64,000 nt of DNA from Pokkaliibacter plantistimulans (GTDB lineage: Bacteria > Pseudomonadota > Gammaproteobacteria > Pseudomonadales > Balneatricaceae), in NCBI RefSeq assembly GCF_046844695.1, contig NZ_CP177354.1, positions 248,001-312,000 on the forward strand. The letters are read 5' to 3'. A program made the translations under genes and the position numbers. The notes below the pieces were generated by a model. The model was not told the origin of the DNA. It ran no database searches and was given only the letters and a program-made list of their open reading frames with translations. How positions within the stretch are numbered: position 1 is the stretch's first letter; each line of letters begins with the position of its first letter. Positions 42,544 to 51,215 of this stretch are shown here, piece by piece.

Positions 42544-43998
42544 ATGTCAGAAGTCTTTGCACTAAGTCCGTACCAGCCATACCCGGATTGTTTTGATGAG
42601 CTGGTCGATTCTGATGGTAACGCTCGCCCCCAGGCTTTACCCATCGCGCGTTTTATCTCTCAGAAGGGCGAAGAAGAACTGGTCCGTCGCCAGCAGCAGC
42701 TGGACGCCACCATCCAGTCCATGGGGGTGTCGTTCACGGTTTACTCCGACAGCCAGAATATTGATCGCTCCTGGCCACTTGATGTCGTACCACGCACCAT
42801 CTCCAGCACGGAATGGAAGCGCACCAGTGACGGTCTCAAGCAGCGCCTGCAAGCCCTCAATCTGTTTATCAACGATCTCTACAACGACCAGCGCATCCTC
42901 AAGGACAAGATTGTCCCCGCCGAGCTGATTCTCCACTCCAAAAACTTCCTGGCACCATGTCAGGGCATGACCCCCGCACACGGCGCATGGGCGCATATCT
43001 GCGGCACCGATTTGGTGCGTGATCAGGATGGCCAGTTCTATGTACTGGAAGACAACCTGCGGGTACCGTCCGGCGTGTCCTACATGCTGGAAAACCGCAC
43101 CGTAATGAAGCGTGTTTTCCCTGAGCTTTTTGCCGAATCGACGATCTATCCGGTCGATGATTACCCTCATCAGCTGTGGAAGACGCTGGCCTCGCTGTCG
43201 CCCCGACAGGACATCACGCCGGTGGTCGTGGTACTGACACCCGGCATCTATAACTCGGCTTACTTTGAGCACAGTTATCTGGCCCAGCAGATGGGCTGCT
43301 ATCTGGCCGAAAACTCCGATCTGTATGTCGATAATGACAAGGTCTATCTGCGTACCCTGCGCGGTCCGCGTCAGGTGGATGTGATCTACCGGCGCGTGGA
43401 CGACATCTTTATCGATCCCGAAGTCTTCCGTAAGGACTCGGTACTGGGCATCAAAGGTCTGGTACGCGCCTGGAAGGCAGGCAATGTGGCCATCGCCAAT
43501 GCCCCCGGCTCCGGTGTGGCCGACGACAAGGTGGTCTATGCCTTTGTACCCAAGATCATTGAGTACTACCTCAGTGAAAAACCGCTGATCGACAACGTCC
43601 CCACGTATCTGTGCATGGACGACAAAGAGCGGGAATACGTGCTGGCCAACCTCGACAAGCTGGTGGTGAAACCCGCCAACGAGTCCGGCGGCTACGGCAT
43701 TCTCATCGGCCCACGCGCCACCGACGAAGAACGCGCCAAGTGCGCCGAAGCCGTCAAGGCCAATCCACGTAACTTTATTGCTCAGCCCACCCTCAACCTG
43801 TCCACCGCCCCCACTCTCTGTGATGGCGTGCTGGAACCCCGTCACCTGGATTTGCGGCCCTTCATCCTGCAGGGCGCAGAACTCTACTGCACCACCGGCG
43901 GCTTGAGCCGGGTGGCGCTGCGACGCGGCTCACTGGTGGTCAACTCCTCTCAGGGAGGTGGCAGTAAGGATACCTGGATAATTAACGACGAGGGCTGA
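42544..43998 (+). CDS. Circularly permuted ATP-grasp protein (DUF404/DUF407 type)
   Basis: Predicted ATP-dependent carboxylate-amine ligase. The 484-residue product shows the family segments: DVVPRTISSTEWKRTSDGLKQRL, NLFINDLYNDQRILKD, GTDLVRDQDGQFYVLEDNLRVPSGVSY in order, the GIYNSAYFEHSYLAQQMG strand, VDVIYRRVDDIFIDP and LVVKPANESGGYGILIG, where Lys and the acidic residues form the ATP site. I start at ATG 42544, with GGGAG 9 bases upstream, and not at the ATG 24 bases earlier. First of four linked genes whose families co-occur widely and are thought to make or edit a peptide or amide tag; the substrate is unknown. Confidence 0.93.
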   Translation: MSEVFALSPYQPYPDCFDELVDSDGNARPQALPIARFISQKGEEELVRRQQQLDATIQSMGVSFTVYSDSQNIDRSWPLDVVPRTISSTEWKRTSDGLKQRLQALNLFINDLYNDQRILKDKIVPAELILHSKNFLAPCQGMTPAHGAWAHICGTDLVRDQDGQFYVLEDNLRVPSGVSYMLENRTVMKRVFPELFAESTIYPVDDYPHQLWKTLASLSPRQDITPVVVVLTPGIYNSAYFEHSYLAQQMGCYLAENSDLYVDNDKVYLRTLRGPRQVDVIYRRVDDIFIDPEVFRKDSVLGIKGLVRAWKAGNVAIANAPGSGVADDKVVYAFVPKIIEYYLSEKPLIDNVPTYLCMDDKEREYVLANLDKLVVKPANESGGYGILIGPRATDEERAKCAEAVKANPRNFIAQPTLNLSTAPTLCDGVLEPRHLDLRPFILQGAELYCTTGGLSRVALRRGSLVVNSSQGGGSKDTWIINDEG

Positions 43999-44002
43999 AA
44001 CC

Positions 44003-44935
44003 ATGCTGGCACGTGTGGCTGAAAATGTTTACTGGATGGGTCGTTATCTGGAGCGTATCGACGATACCGCGCGCCTGATCAACGCCACCACTCATATGTT
44101 GATCGATTCGCACAAGGACACCCGCTTCAGCTGGCCGGTGCTGATCAACGTTCTGGGCGAGGACAATCGCCGCTTTATCAGCGAAGGTGGCTCCAGCGAG
44201 CGCACGGTAATGCATTACCTGATTGCAGCGGAAGACAGCCCGGCGTCCATCCGCTTCTCCTGCACTCAGGTGCGCGCCAACGCCCGCTGCGTGAGGGAAG
44301 TTATCCCCCGTGATATCTGGGAAGAGGTGAATTCACTTAACCAGTTCATGCAGGCGGAATGCACCCAGGCTTCCAGTCGTCGCAAGCGCTATAACCTGAT
44401 GGTCGAAGTGGTGCGCCGCTGCCAGATGGTAATTGGCGTCATGGATGGCACCATGCTGCGCGACGACGCTTACCGGCTGTTCAATATTGGCCGTCATCTG
44501 GAACGGGCGGATATGACCACCCGTATCATGGACGTTCTGATTCTGCAGCAACTGACGCCTGCCATGGGCCATCAGGGGCGGCGTGAAATTCAGTGGAATG
44601 CCGTGCTGAATGCGCTGGGTGGGGTGGAGTCCTACCAGCGGTATTACGCCCGCGAGGAAGGCGACTCCGACGTGATCGATTTCCTGCTGACCTACAAGGC
44701 CTTCCCCCGCTCCATCGTGTACTGCCTCGACAAGATGCAGAATGAAGCCAAACTTCTACCCCGTGCTGACAGCCTGCTGCAGACTATTGAAAAGCTACGC
44801 AAAGAGTTAGACTCTGAGCCCCTGACGCAACTGTCGACCCACGACCTGCACTCTCTGATTGATGATCTGCAGGCCGGGCTGATCGACATTCACACAGCTC
44901 TGATTTCTGACTCCCTGCATACCCCGACGCGCTGA
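44003..44935 (+). CDS. Alpha-E domain protein (DUF403)
   Basis: All-helical partner of the circularly permuted ATP-grasp proteins; biochemical role unknown. The 310-residue protein starts MLARVAENVYWMGRYLERIDDTARL, diagnostic of the family, and has the second conserved helix YRLFNIGRHLERADMTTRIMDV near residue 165. It starts four bases after the preceding stop, so the two are coupled. The same domain reappears fused to an ATP-grasp in the next gene. Confidence 0.93.
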   Translation: MLARVAENVYWMGRYLERIDDTARLINATTHMLIDSHKDTRFSWPVLINVLGEDNRRFISEGGSSERTVMHYLIAAEDSPASIRFSCTQVRANARCVREVIPRDIWEEVNSLNQFMQAECTQASSRRKRYNLMVEVVRRCQMVIGVMDGTMLRDDAYRLFNIGRHLERADMTTRIMDVLILQQLTPAMGHQGRREIQWNAVLNALGGVESYQRYYAREEGDSDVIDFLLTYKAFPRSIVYCLDKMQNEAKLLPRADSLLQTIEKLRKELDSEPLTQLSTHDLHSLIDDLQAGLIDIHTALISDSLHTPTR

Positions 44936-44988
44936 CCCTCGCAGGTCAGCCGGGTGTGCTGTTCATACGGACTAGGTAAGGCTCATTC

Positions 44989-47469
44989 ATGATCCAGCAA
45001 GACGCGCCTTTGTCATTGGATAATTTGACACAGGCATACCGACGCCGCGCCAAGGGCATGGATGAGTGGTTACCGCACGCCGAGGACGACAGCTGGTCTG
45101 ACGTACTGGGCTGGTTCACCGATCAGGGCAGCGATACCCTCGCGGGCCTGACCGCCGATCTCCAGCACCAGCTACGCGAACACGGTGCCACCTTTGATCC
45201 GCAACGCCAGCAGAGCCGCACTGTCGACCTGCTGCCGTGGCTGATCGACCCGGCCGAATGGCAACAACTTGAGGCCGGGCTCGGCCAGCGCCGACGCCTG
45301 CTGTCAGCTGTCCTGCGTGACATCTACGGTCCGCAGGAGCTGCTCAAGCAAGGCATTCTGCCGCCGGAACTGATCTACCGGAACGCCAACTATCTGCTCC
45401 CCTGCCATCACCTGCTTCCCGAAGAGAGTGAATGGCTGCTGCTGCTCGGCTGTGATATCGGCCGTGACAGTGCCGGGCGTTTCTGCGCCTACGGTGACTG
45501 CACGCTGGCCCCCGGCGGCATGGGCTATGTGCTGGAAAACCGGGTCGCCATCAATCAGGTCATTCCCGAATTATCGCGACGCTTTCAGAAGCGTCAGCTA
45601 GCCACCTTCTTCAAGCATCTGCAAAAGGCACTGGTGCCGCAGATGCCTTATTCCAGCGAACCGCTCATCGGCCTGATGACACGCAATTACCGTGATCGTC
45701 AGTACTTTGAACACGCCTTCCTCGCCAACTATCTGGATATCGCCCTCGTGCACGGCGCTGACCTGATGTACAAGGAAGGTCGCCTGTGGCTGAAAACCCT
45801 GAGCGGCCTGCAACCACTGGATGCGCTGATGCGCTATATGCCTGATGCGCTCAGTGATCCACTGGAGCTGGATGCCAGCGTCGCCGGCAGCCCCGGCCTG
45901 CTGCAATGTATTCGCCAGGGCAATCTGCTGTGCTGTAACCCGCCCGGTGTGGCCTTTATCGACAGCGGCGCCCTGCTGCCCTATATGGACATCCTCTGTG
46001 AGCACCTGCTGGAAGAGGAGCTGCTACTGCCCTCTGCCCCAGCATTCTGGTGCGGCGAAGAGAAGCATCTGGCGCGCGTGCTGAAACAGCTGGATGACAT
46101 GATCATCCATGATCTCGAACGCCCCGGTGAGCTGATCGCCGTCGCCCAGATCAGCCGCAGTGAACGCGATGCGCTGGTGGAGCGAGTGAATGCCGATCCG
46201 CAGCGCTACCTGGCCCGCCAGATACTGCCACTCAGCACCTTACCGGTATGGCAACAGAACGAACTGCAGTCACGCAGCGTGGTACTGCGTACCTTCGTGC
46301 TCAGTCAGGAACAGAAAGACGTGGTCATGCCCGGTGGTCTGGCCCGCTGCCACGACCAGCCGGTGCAGTTGCAGCTGGGGCTGGAAGCCAACTTCATGGC
46401 CAAGGATGTCTGGCTGCAGAGCCAGACCGATCAGTACATCAGCCTGCTGCACAGCGCCCTGACCAGTGTGCGTTTGTCGCGTAAGGCCGGGCTGCTCCCC
46501 AGCCGGGTGGCTGATCATCTGTTCTGGATGGGTCGTTACAGCGAACGCCTGAACCTCGCCTGCCGTGCCCTGCGCGCGGCACTGCCGCTGGTCAGCACCG
46601 TGGTCAAGGAAGAGCAGGTCGCAACGCTCACGCCGATGGTGGAGTTTGCCTGCACCATCAATGGTGGCACCTTTACCACGACCGACTCGCCCGACGAACT
46701 GACCGCGCAGCTGAGCAGTCTGTTTGCCCGCGACCGTCTTGATGGTCTGCTGGCAGTGATGCAGTCGCTGATCATGAATGCCCAGTCCGTGCGGGAATTC
46801 TTCAGTGAGGATACCTGGCACGTGCTGGAGCGTTTGCAGCATGCGCTGAACAACTTCCCGGCGCAGGGCTCGACGTCGCGCATGGTGCGGGCGCTGGATG
46901 ACGTCATCCTGCTGCAGTCGGCCATTTACGGTCTCAATAATGAAACCATGAGCCGTACCCAGACCCTGCGCTTTATGGACATTGGCCAGCATCTGGAACG
47001 GGCGATGCAGACCACCGCCATGCTGGAAAATGTCTTCGTCAAATACCCGACGCCGCCTGCCAGCCTGATGGAAGCAGTGCTGCGCATGGCCGATACTCTG
47101 ATGACCTACCGTCGCCGCTACCGCACGGAGCTGCACCCCATCGCTATTATCGACCTGCTGCTGCTTGATGAGGGCACCCCGCGCTCGGTCGGCTATCAGT
47201 GCATTCGCCTCAAGCGGCAGGTCAACCATCTGCCGGATCGTGATTCCACCCTGCCCGGCCTCAACGCTGAACAGCGACTGATGGTGGAGCTGGTTGCCCT
47301 GTTGCAGCTGGTGGATCTTGACGCCCTGATGAGCGAGGCGGGGAAACCGTCAGAACAGCTCGGTGATCTGCTGGGCCGCATCCAGACGCTGCTGAGTCAG
47401 CTGTCAGATGCCATCACGCTGGCGTATTTCAATCACGCCGACATTCCCAAACCCATCGTGCGGATCTGA
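44989..47469 (+). CDS. Fused circularly permuted ATP-grasp and alpha-E protein
   Basis: An 826-residue fusion. Residues about 1-480 repeat the ATP-grasp pattern (LSAVLRDIYGPQELLKQGILPPELIY, GCDIGRDSAGRFCAYGDCTLAPGGMGYVLENR in order), and residues about 500-800 repeat the alpha-E pattern (PSRVADHLFWMGRYSERLNLACRAL, RFMDIGQHLERAMQTTAML). Some ATP-site residues differ from the stand-alone protein: the expected KPANESGG segment is not evident here, so this half may be catalytically altered and serve as a partner. It follows the alpha-E gene by 53 bases. Confidence 0.9.
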   Translation: MIQQDAPLSLDNLTQAYRRRAKGMDEWLPHAEDDSWSDVLGWFTDQGSDTLAGLTADLQHQLREHGATFDPQRQQSRTVDLLPWLIDPAEWQQLEAGLGQRRRLLSAVLRDIYGPQELLKQGILPPELIYRNANYLLPCHHLLPEESEWLLLLGCDIGRDSAGRFCAYGDCTLAPGGMGYVLENRVAINQVIPELSRRFQKRQLATFFKHLQKALVPQMPYSSEPLIGLMTRNYRDRQYFEHAFLANYLDIALVHGADLMYKEGRLWLKTLSGLQPLDALMRYMPDALSDPLELDASVAGSPGLLQCIRQGNLLCCNPPGVAFIDSGALLPYMDILCEHLLEEELLLPSAPAFWCGEEKHLARVLKQLDDMIIHDLERPGELIAVAQISRSERDALVERVNADPQRYLARQILPLSTLPVWQQNELQSRSVVLRTFVLSQEQKDVVMPGGLARCHDQPVQLQLGLEANFMAKDVWLQSQTDQYISLLHSALTSVRLSRKAGLLPSRVADHLFWMGRYSERLNLACRALRAALPLVSTVVKEEQVATLTPMVEFACTINGGTFTTTDSPDELTAQLSSLFARDRLDGLLAVMQSLIMNAQSVREFFSEDTWHVLERLQHALNNFPAQGSTSRMVRALDDVILLQSAIYGLNNETMSRTQTLRFMDIGQHLERAMQTTAMLENVFVKYPTPPASLMEAVLRMADTLMTYRRRYRTELHPIAIIDLLLLDEGTPRSVGYQCIRLKRQVNHLPDRDSTLPGLNAEQRLMVELVALLQLVDLDALMSEAGKPSEQLGDLLGRIQTLLSQLSDAITLAYFNHADIPKPIVRI

Positions 47470-47481
47470 GGGCTGAAGCAC

Positions 47482-48381
47482 ATGAAATACCAGATCAGCC
47501 ACCTGACCCAGTATCACTACCTGCAGGACATCGCCAACTGCTACAACCTCAGTTGCCTGTCACCGCGTAAACTGGCCTATCAGAAGACCCGCAAAACCCG
47601 GCTGGAAGTCTCCCCTTCGCCCAGCAGCCTGTACGATCATCTGGACTTTTTTGGCAATCGCCATACCTTCTTCCACGTCAACAAGCTGCATACCCAGCTG
47701 GAAGTAAAGGTCACCAGTCTGGTGGAAGTGCTGCCCCGTCTGGGTAGCCAGCAACTGGAAGAATCCACGCCGTGGGAAGAGTTACTGGTCTATCTGGGTC
47801 ATGCCACCGACACCCAGGCGCTGCACGCCCGCCTGCTGCGTACTGCCACCCGCATGACGCCGACGGATAAACTGTTTCGTGACTTCGCCATGGAGGTGTT
47901 CGAGCCCGGCATGCCTGTGCTGGAAGGGGCGAAACGTCTATCCCATCGTATTTTCGATGAATTTACCTATGACCCGGGCTTCACTACCCTCGCCACGCCG
48001 GTACATACCGTGCTGCAGCAGAAACGCGGGGTGTGTCAGGACTTTGCCCAGCTGGCCATCAGCGCCCTGCGCTCGATGGGCATCCCGGCGCGCTATGTCA
48101 GCGGTTATCTGGAGACCATTCCGCCTCCCGGTCAGGAACGACTGGTCGGCGCCGATGCATCGCATGCCTGGTTTGCTGTGTTTGATCCGATTCTGGGCTG
48201 GGTCGACTTTGACCCGACCAACGATCTGATCCCCGATGAGCGCCATATCACGCTGGCCTTTGGCCGCGACTATGCCGATGTCGTGCCGCTGAAGGGTCTG
48301 ATGAGTGGCGGCGGACAGCACCAGCTGACGGTGCAGGTGGATGTGATGCCGCTGGCAGATAGCGAAGGGCTGGGGTTATAA
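47482..48381 (+). CDS. Transglutaminase-like cysteine protease family protein
   Basis: Papain-fold enzyme with an N-terminal bacterial transglutaminase-like domain (YQISHLTQYHYLQDIANCYN). The catalytic triad is visible: Cys in RGVCQDFAQLAI near residue 184, His in DASHAWFAVF near 226 and Asp in WVDFDPTND near 242. Proteins of this family are always found with the ATP-grasp/alpha-E genes and are proposed to cleave the bond those ligases form. The 299-residue length is normal. It starts 12 bases after the fusion gene and ends the four-gene operon. Confidence 0.93.
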   Translation: MKYQISHLTQYHYLQDIANCYNLSCLSPRKLAYQKTRKTRLEVSPSPSSLYDHLDFFGNRHTFFHVNKLHTQLEVKVTSLVEVLPRLGSQQLEESTPWEELLVYLGHATDTQALHARLLRTATRMTPTDKLFRDFAMEVFEPGMPVLEGAKRLSHRIFDEFTYDPGFTTLATPVHTVLQQKRGVCQDFAQLAISALRSMGIPARYVSGYLETIPPPGQERLVGADASHAWFAVFDPILGWVDFDPTNDLIPDERHITLAFGRDYADVVPLKGLMSGGGQHQLTVQVDVMPLADSEGLGL

Positions 48382-48437
48382 CCCAGCCCGTTCATCAGCC
48401 ATAAATAGACAGCGTACCCCGGCGCGCACAAGGCATT

Positions 48438-49043
48438 TCAGACTGACTCCAGAAAGCCCCGCACACCCGACAGAATAATCTGTGCTGCCATCGCCGCCAG
48501 AATCAGGCCGGTGATCTTGCTGAGAATATTCAGCCCGGTCCGCCCCAGAATGCGCTCGAACACGCTGCTCAGATGCAGCGTGATAGCCAGCCCGGCCAGC
48601 GCTGCCAGCATCCCTAACAGCCCGATCATCACGTCCCAGCCTTTCAGCTCAGCACCGTACACCAGAATGGCACCGATGGTAGCCGGACCAATGATGGTCG
48701 GAATCGCCAGTGGCACGACGGAAATGTCATCCCGCTCCTCGGCTGGCATACCGGTGGCATGGGTACGAATGCCATCCCGCACCAGACTGACCGCAGACAG
48801 GAACAGCAGCACCCCGGAGCCAATGCGGAAGGAGTCGAGTGTGATACCGAGAATCTCAAACAGCGTGCTGCCGAAGAACAGCAGAATGACACTGATGGCC
48901 AGCGCGGCCAGTACCGCCCGATTGACCACCTTGCGTCGGCTGGCCGGGCTGTCGCCACGCGTCAGGGAGAGGAACATCGACACCACAAAGAAGGGCGCAT
49001 AGAGAAAGAAGAACTTGACCCAGGTAGCCACAAACAGGCTCAT
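48438..49043 (-). CDS. MarC-family inner-membrane protein
   Basis: A 201-residue protein with six hydrophobic segments and the MarC/YhgN pattern: FLYAPFFVVSMFLSLT near the N-terminus, the RKVVNRAVLAALAISVILLFFG helix, FRIGSGVLLFLSAVSLV, and PLAIPTIIGPATIGAILVYG, the conserved Pro/Gly-rich half-helix. The members were once called antibiotic-resistance proteins but the function is not established. It is convergent with the transglutaminase-like gene and transcribed alone. Confidence 0.9.
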   Translation of the reverse strand: MSLFVATWVKFFFLYAPFFVVSMFLSLTRGDSPASRRKVVNRAVLAALAISVILLFFGSTLFEILGITLDSFRIGSGVLLFLSAVSLVRDGIRTHATGMPAEERDDISVVPLAIPTIIGPATIGAILVYGAELKGWDVMIGLLGMLAALAGLAITLHLSSVFERILGRTGLNILSKITGLILAAMAAQIILSGVRGFLESV

Positions 49044-49240
49044 GACAGCAATCCTGCAGGATAGAGAAGTTGCCGTGAATTTTAGCCAATAGGCAGTGAG
49101 TTTTCCTATCAGGAGTCAATATAAAGAAGCAATAAACCAGGCAGGGCGTTGGCAGTCTTGTCAGAGGTAATGCACAGATAACGGGGAGGTGGCAGGCGCC
49201 CTGACCACGCAGCAGCGCCTGGCAAAGACCTCAGCGACGA

Positions 49241-49435
49241 CTATTCGTCGAAGCAATAAAGGGCCGCGGCTTTGGCCAGATCCTTTTCCTCGCGCAGTTT
49301 TTCGATGGTACGACGGGCAAGCAGGGATTTGCGGGTCATGAACTTCTGTTTTTCCTGGCGTGCATCACGCTCCAGGTTCGCATAGATGTCAAAAAGCTGA
49401 GCCTGAACTTCGACAAGACGCTCTGACTGTTGCAT
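49241..49435 (-). CDS. Small hypothetical protein, highly charged and helical
   Basis: A 64-residue protein of unknown function. It is rich in Arg, Lys, Glu and Gln (RKSLLARRTIEKLREEKDL) and should form one or two amphipathic helices; there is no signal or membrane segment. A perfect AAGGAGG lies 7 bases before the ATG at 49433-49435. An ATG two codons earlier is too close to that box, so the downstream one is chosen. The strong ribosome site is the main reason to accept it as real. Confidence 0.7.
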   Translation of the reverse strand: MQQSERLVEVQAQLFDIYANLERDARQEKQKFMTRKSLLARRTIEKLREEKDLAKAAALYCFDE

Positions 49436-50053
49436 AGACATGCCTCCTTAACATTGTTATATGCCCAGCACGTCTGACTCGATATGGCGCGGCGAAACCC
49501 GTCGGCGGTAGTTTTGCTCCAGCAGATAACGTCTTTCTTTGCCCCGTTCCGGTACAGCAGGAGCACCCACGCCCCAAAACTGTGAACACCGGTCATAAGC
49601 ATCCGGACATATCCCGGGCAACACTCTAATGCTGTCTGCCGATCGCCAGCTTCACCTCATCCAGGGTCAGTTGCTGGTTCAGTAGATAACTGCTGCAGTA
49701 GCTGATAGTTAAGACGCTTAATCGCACAAAACCCTGTTCTGCGTTGCTGACGTTTATTCCACCGTGGGAAACACGTCGGCATGTAACAGTACAGTCGATG
49801 CACAGTATGTATATGCAAGATGTCAGCCACGTTACATGATCAGCAATTAATCAGCTTTCTTGTAACAAGGTAAATAATCAGGACGTACGCCATCCGCATA
49901 GCAAAACGGCAAATGGCGCTGGACGGGATGTCTGCAACAATCTGGAGGCCGGGAAAGAAAGCAAGCGAATCAACGCAGTAGCAGCGTCGCTGTGCTTCCA
50001 TAGGTAACACCATCAGGAAGCAAGACAGGGTTTTCCTCGGAGTGGGCCCGCGG
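49436..50053. other. Gene-free stretch between the small protein and hexR
   Basis: About 620 bases with no convincing gene on either strand. There is a 75-codon open frame on the minus strand (49626-49850), but it lacks a good start except a late GTG and has no clear ribosome site. The promoter for the small protein must lie at the left end. I see no RNA gene or repeat. Confidence 0.5.
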
Positions 50054-50926
50054 TCAGTCTTTCTTGATCGGGCGCCGGTCATTGACGCGCAGCGAGCGCA
50101 AGCCACGGCGAATGGTCTTCAGATGATCAATCAGCGTCGGGCCATGACGCATGGCGACCCCAACGGCCAGCACATCCATTACCACCAGATGGGCCACACG
50201 CGAGGACATCAGGGTATTGAGATCCTTGTCTTCGGCCAGATCGATATGAATGGCGATATCAGCCAGATCCGCCAGAGGGGTGTTGCCCGGACACAGGGTG
50301 ATCACCGTAGCGCCGGAGTCCCGCACCAGACGGATGGAATGCAGTAAATCCTTGGTTCGCCCGGTCTGGGAGATCGCCAGCACCACATCCTGCTCGCCCA
50401 GTGTCAGGGCAGAAATCGTCTGCATATGCGGATCAGACAGCGCCGTGGATGACACCATCAGGCGATAAAACTTGTGCTGGGCATCCGCCGCCACCGCCGC
50501 CGAGGCACCAAAGCCCCAGAACTCCACACGACGCGCCTGTGCCATGGCATCGATGGCCTGCTCCAGCGTGTCGGGATCAAGGCTGTCACGCACATTGATC
50601 AGGTTGCCGACCGTGGACTCGAAGATCTTGTGTTTGAACTCTTTGACCGTGTCGGAGTTATTGAGGGAGAACTGCTCGAAATTGGTATTACTCGCCAGTA
50701 CCTGTGCCAGACACAGCTTGAAATCCTGAAAGCCATCAAAATTGAGTGCCCGGCAAAAGCGCACCACCGTCGGCTCACTGACCTTGGCCTGCGCCGCCAG
50801 ATCAACGATACGCATATGGATCGCTTCATGCGGCTGTGCGAGCACGTAATCGGCGACCTTTTGCTCCGATTTGCGCATTTGTGGCTTGCTTTCAGCGATG
50901 TGCTTGAGAAGATTTGGATGCTGCAA
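50054..50926 (-). CDS. hexR: HexR-type transcriptional regulator (RpiR family)
   Basis: Repressor of glucose/central carbon genes that responds to 2-keto-3-deoxy-6-phosphogluconate in related bacteria. The protein has an N-terminal helix-turn-helix (MRKSEQKVADYVL to KVSEPTVVRFCRALNFDGFQDFKL, residues about 17-65) and a SIS sugar-phosphate domain (about 125-250) with VEFWGFGASAAVAADAQHK, SALTLGEQDVVLAISQTGRTKD. I place the start at a TTG (50924-50926) giving LQHPNLLKHIAESKPQMRKSE; AGGAA is 7 bases upstream and 290 residues is the usual length. A far-upstream ATG would add 40 non-conserved residues. Confidence 0.87.
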   Translation of the reverse strand: MQHPNLLKHIAESKPQMRKSEQKVADYVLAQPHEAIHMRIVDLAAQAKVSEPTVVRFCRALNFDGFQDFKLCLAQVLASNTNFEQFSLNNSDTVKEFKHKIFESTVGNLINVRDSLDPDTLEQAIDAMAQARRVEFWGFGASAAVAADAQHKFYRLMVSSTALSDPHMQTISALTLGEQDVVLAISQTGRTKDLLHSIRLVRDSGATVITLCPGNTPLADLADIAIHIDLAEDKDLNTLMSSRVAHLVVMDVLAVGVAMRHGPTLIDHLKTIRRGLRSLRVNDRRPIKKD

Positions 50927-50960
50927 GGGTCTGTTCCTGGCCGTAATCCCTAGTGTCGGT

Positions 50961-50966
50961 ATTATA
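50961..50966 (-). promoter_or_regulatory. Candidate -10 box for hexR
   Basis: A perfect TATAAT on the minus strand 35 bases before the hexR TTG start; the -35 region is poor. Transcription would start near 50954, leaving a short leader. Confidence 0.4.
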
Positions 50967-51215
50967 CACAAAGCCCCCCTGACGTAAGGCGCCGATGTCG
51001 AGGGATTGTCAGTCCAATAGTCAGATTGCAGGCATGCATATGCCATGCTACTTTTCAGAACGTGACTATTTGTCCGTCGAGAGACAGTTGCAGGAAGTCA
51101 GGGCGCGCAGCGAGCCGCCGACCATTTGCACCGGCAACCTCTGCGTTCACTGCCTCACTCGTTTCCCGCAATAAGTTTCTACAACGATAATAACTGGACT
51201 ATAAGGGAGATCCCC

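Noticed and set aside
42637..43845. Minus-strand open frame of 402 codons
   Set aside because: Antisense to the conserved ATP-grasp gene.
49626..49850. Minus-strand open stretch of 75 codons between the small protein and hexR
   Set aside because: No ATG; the only plausible GTG would give 33 residues with no proper ribosome site. Kept as intergenic.
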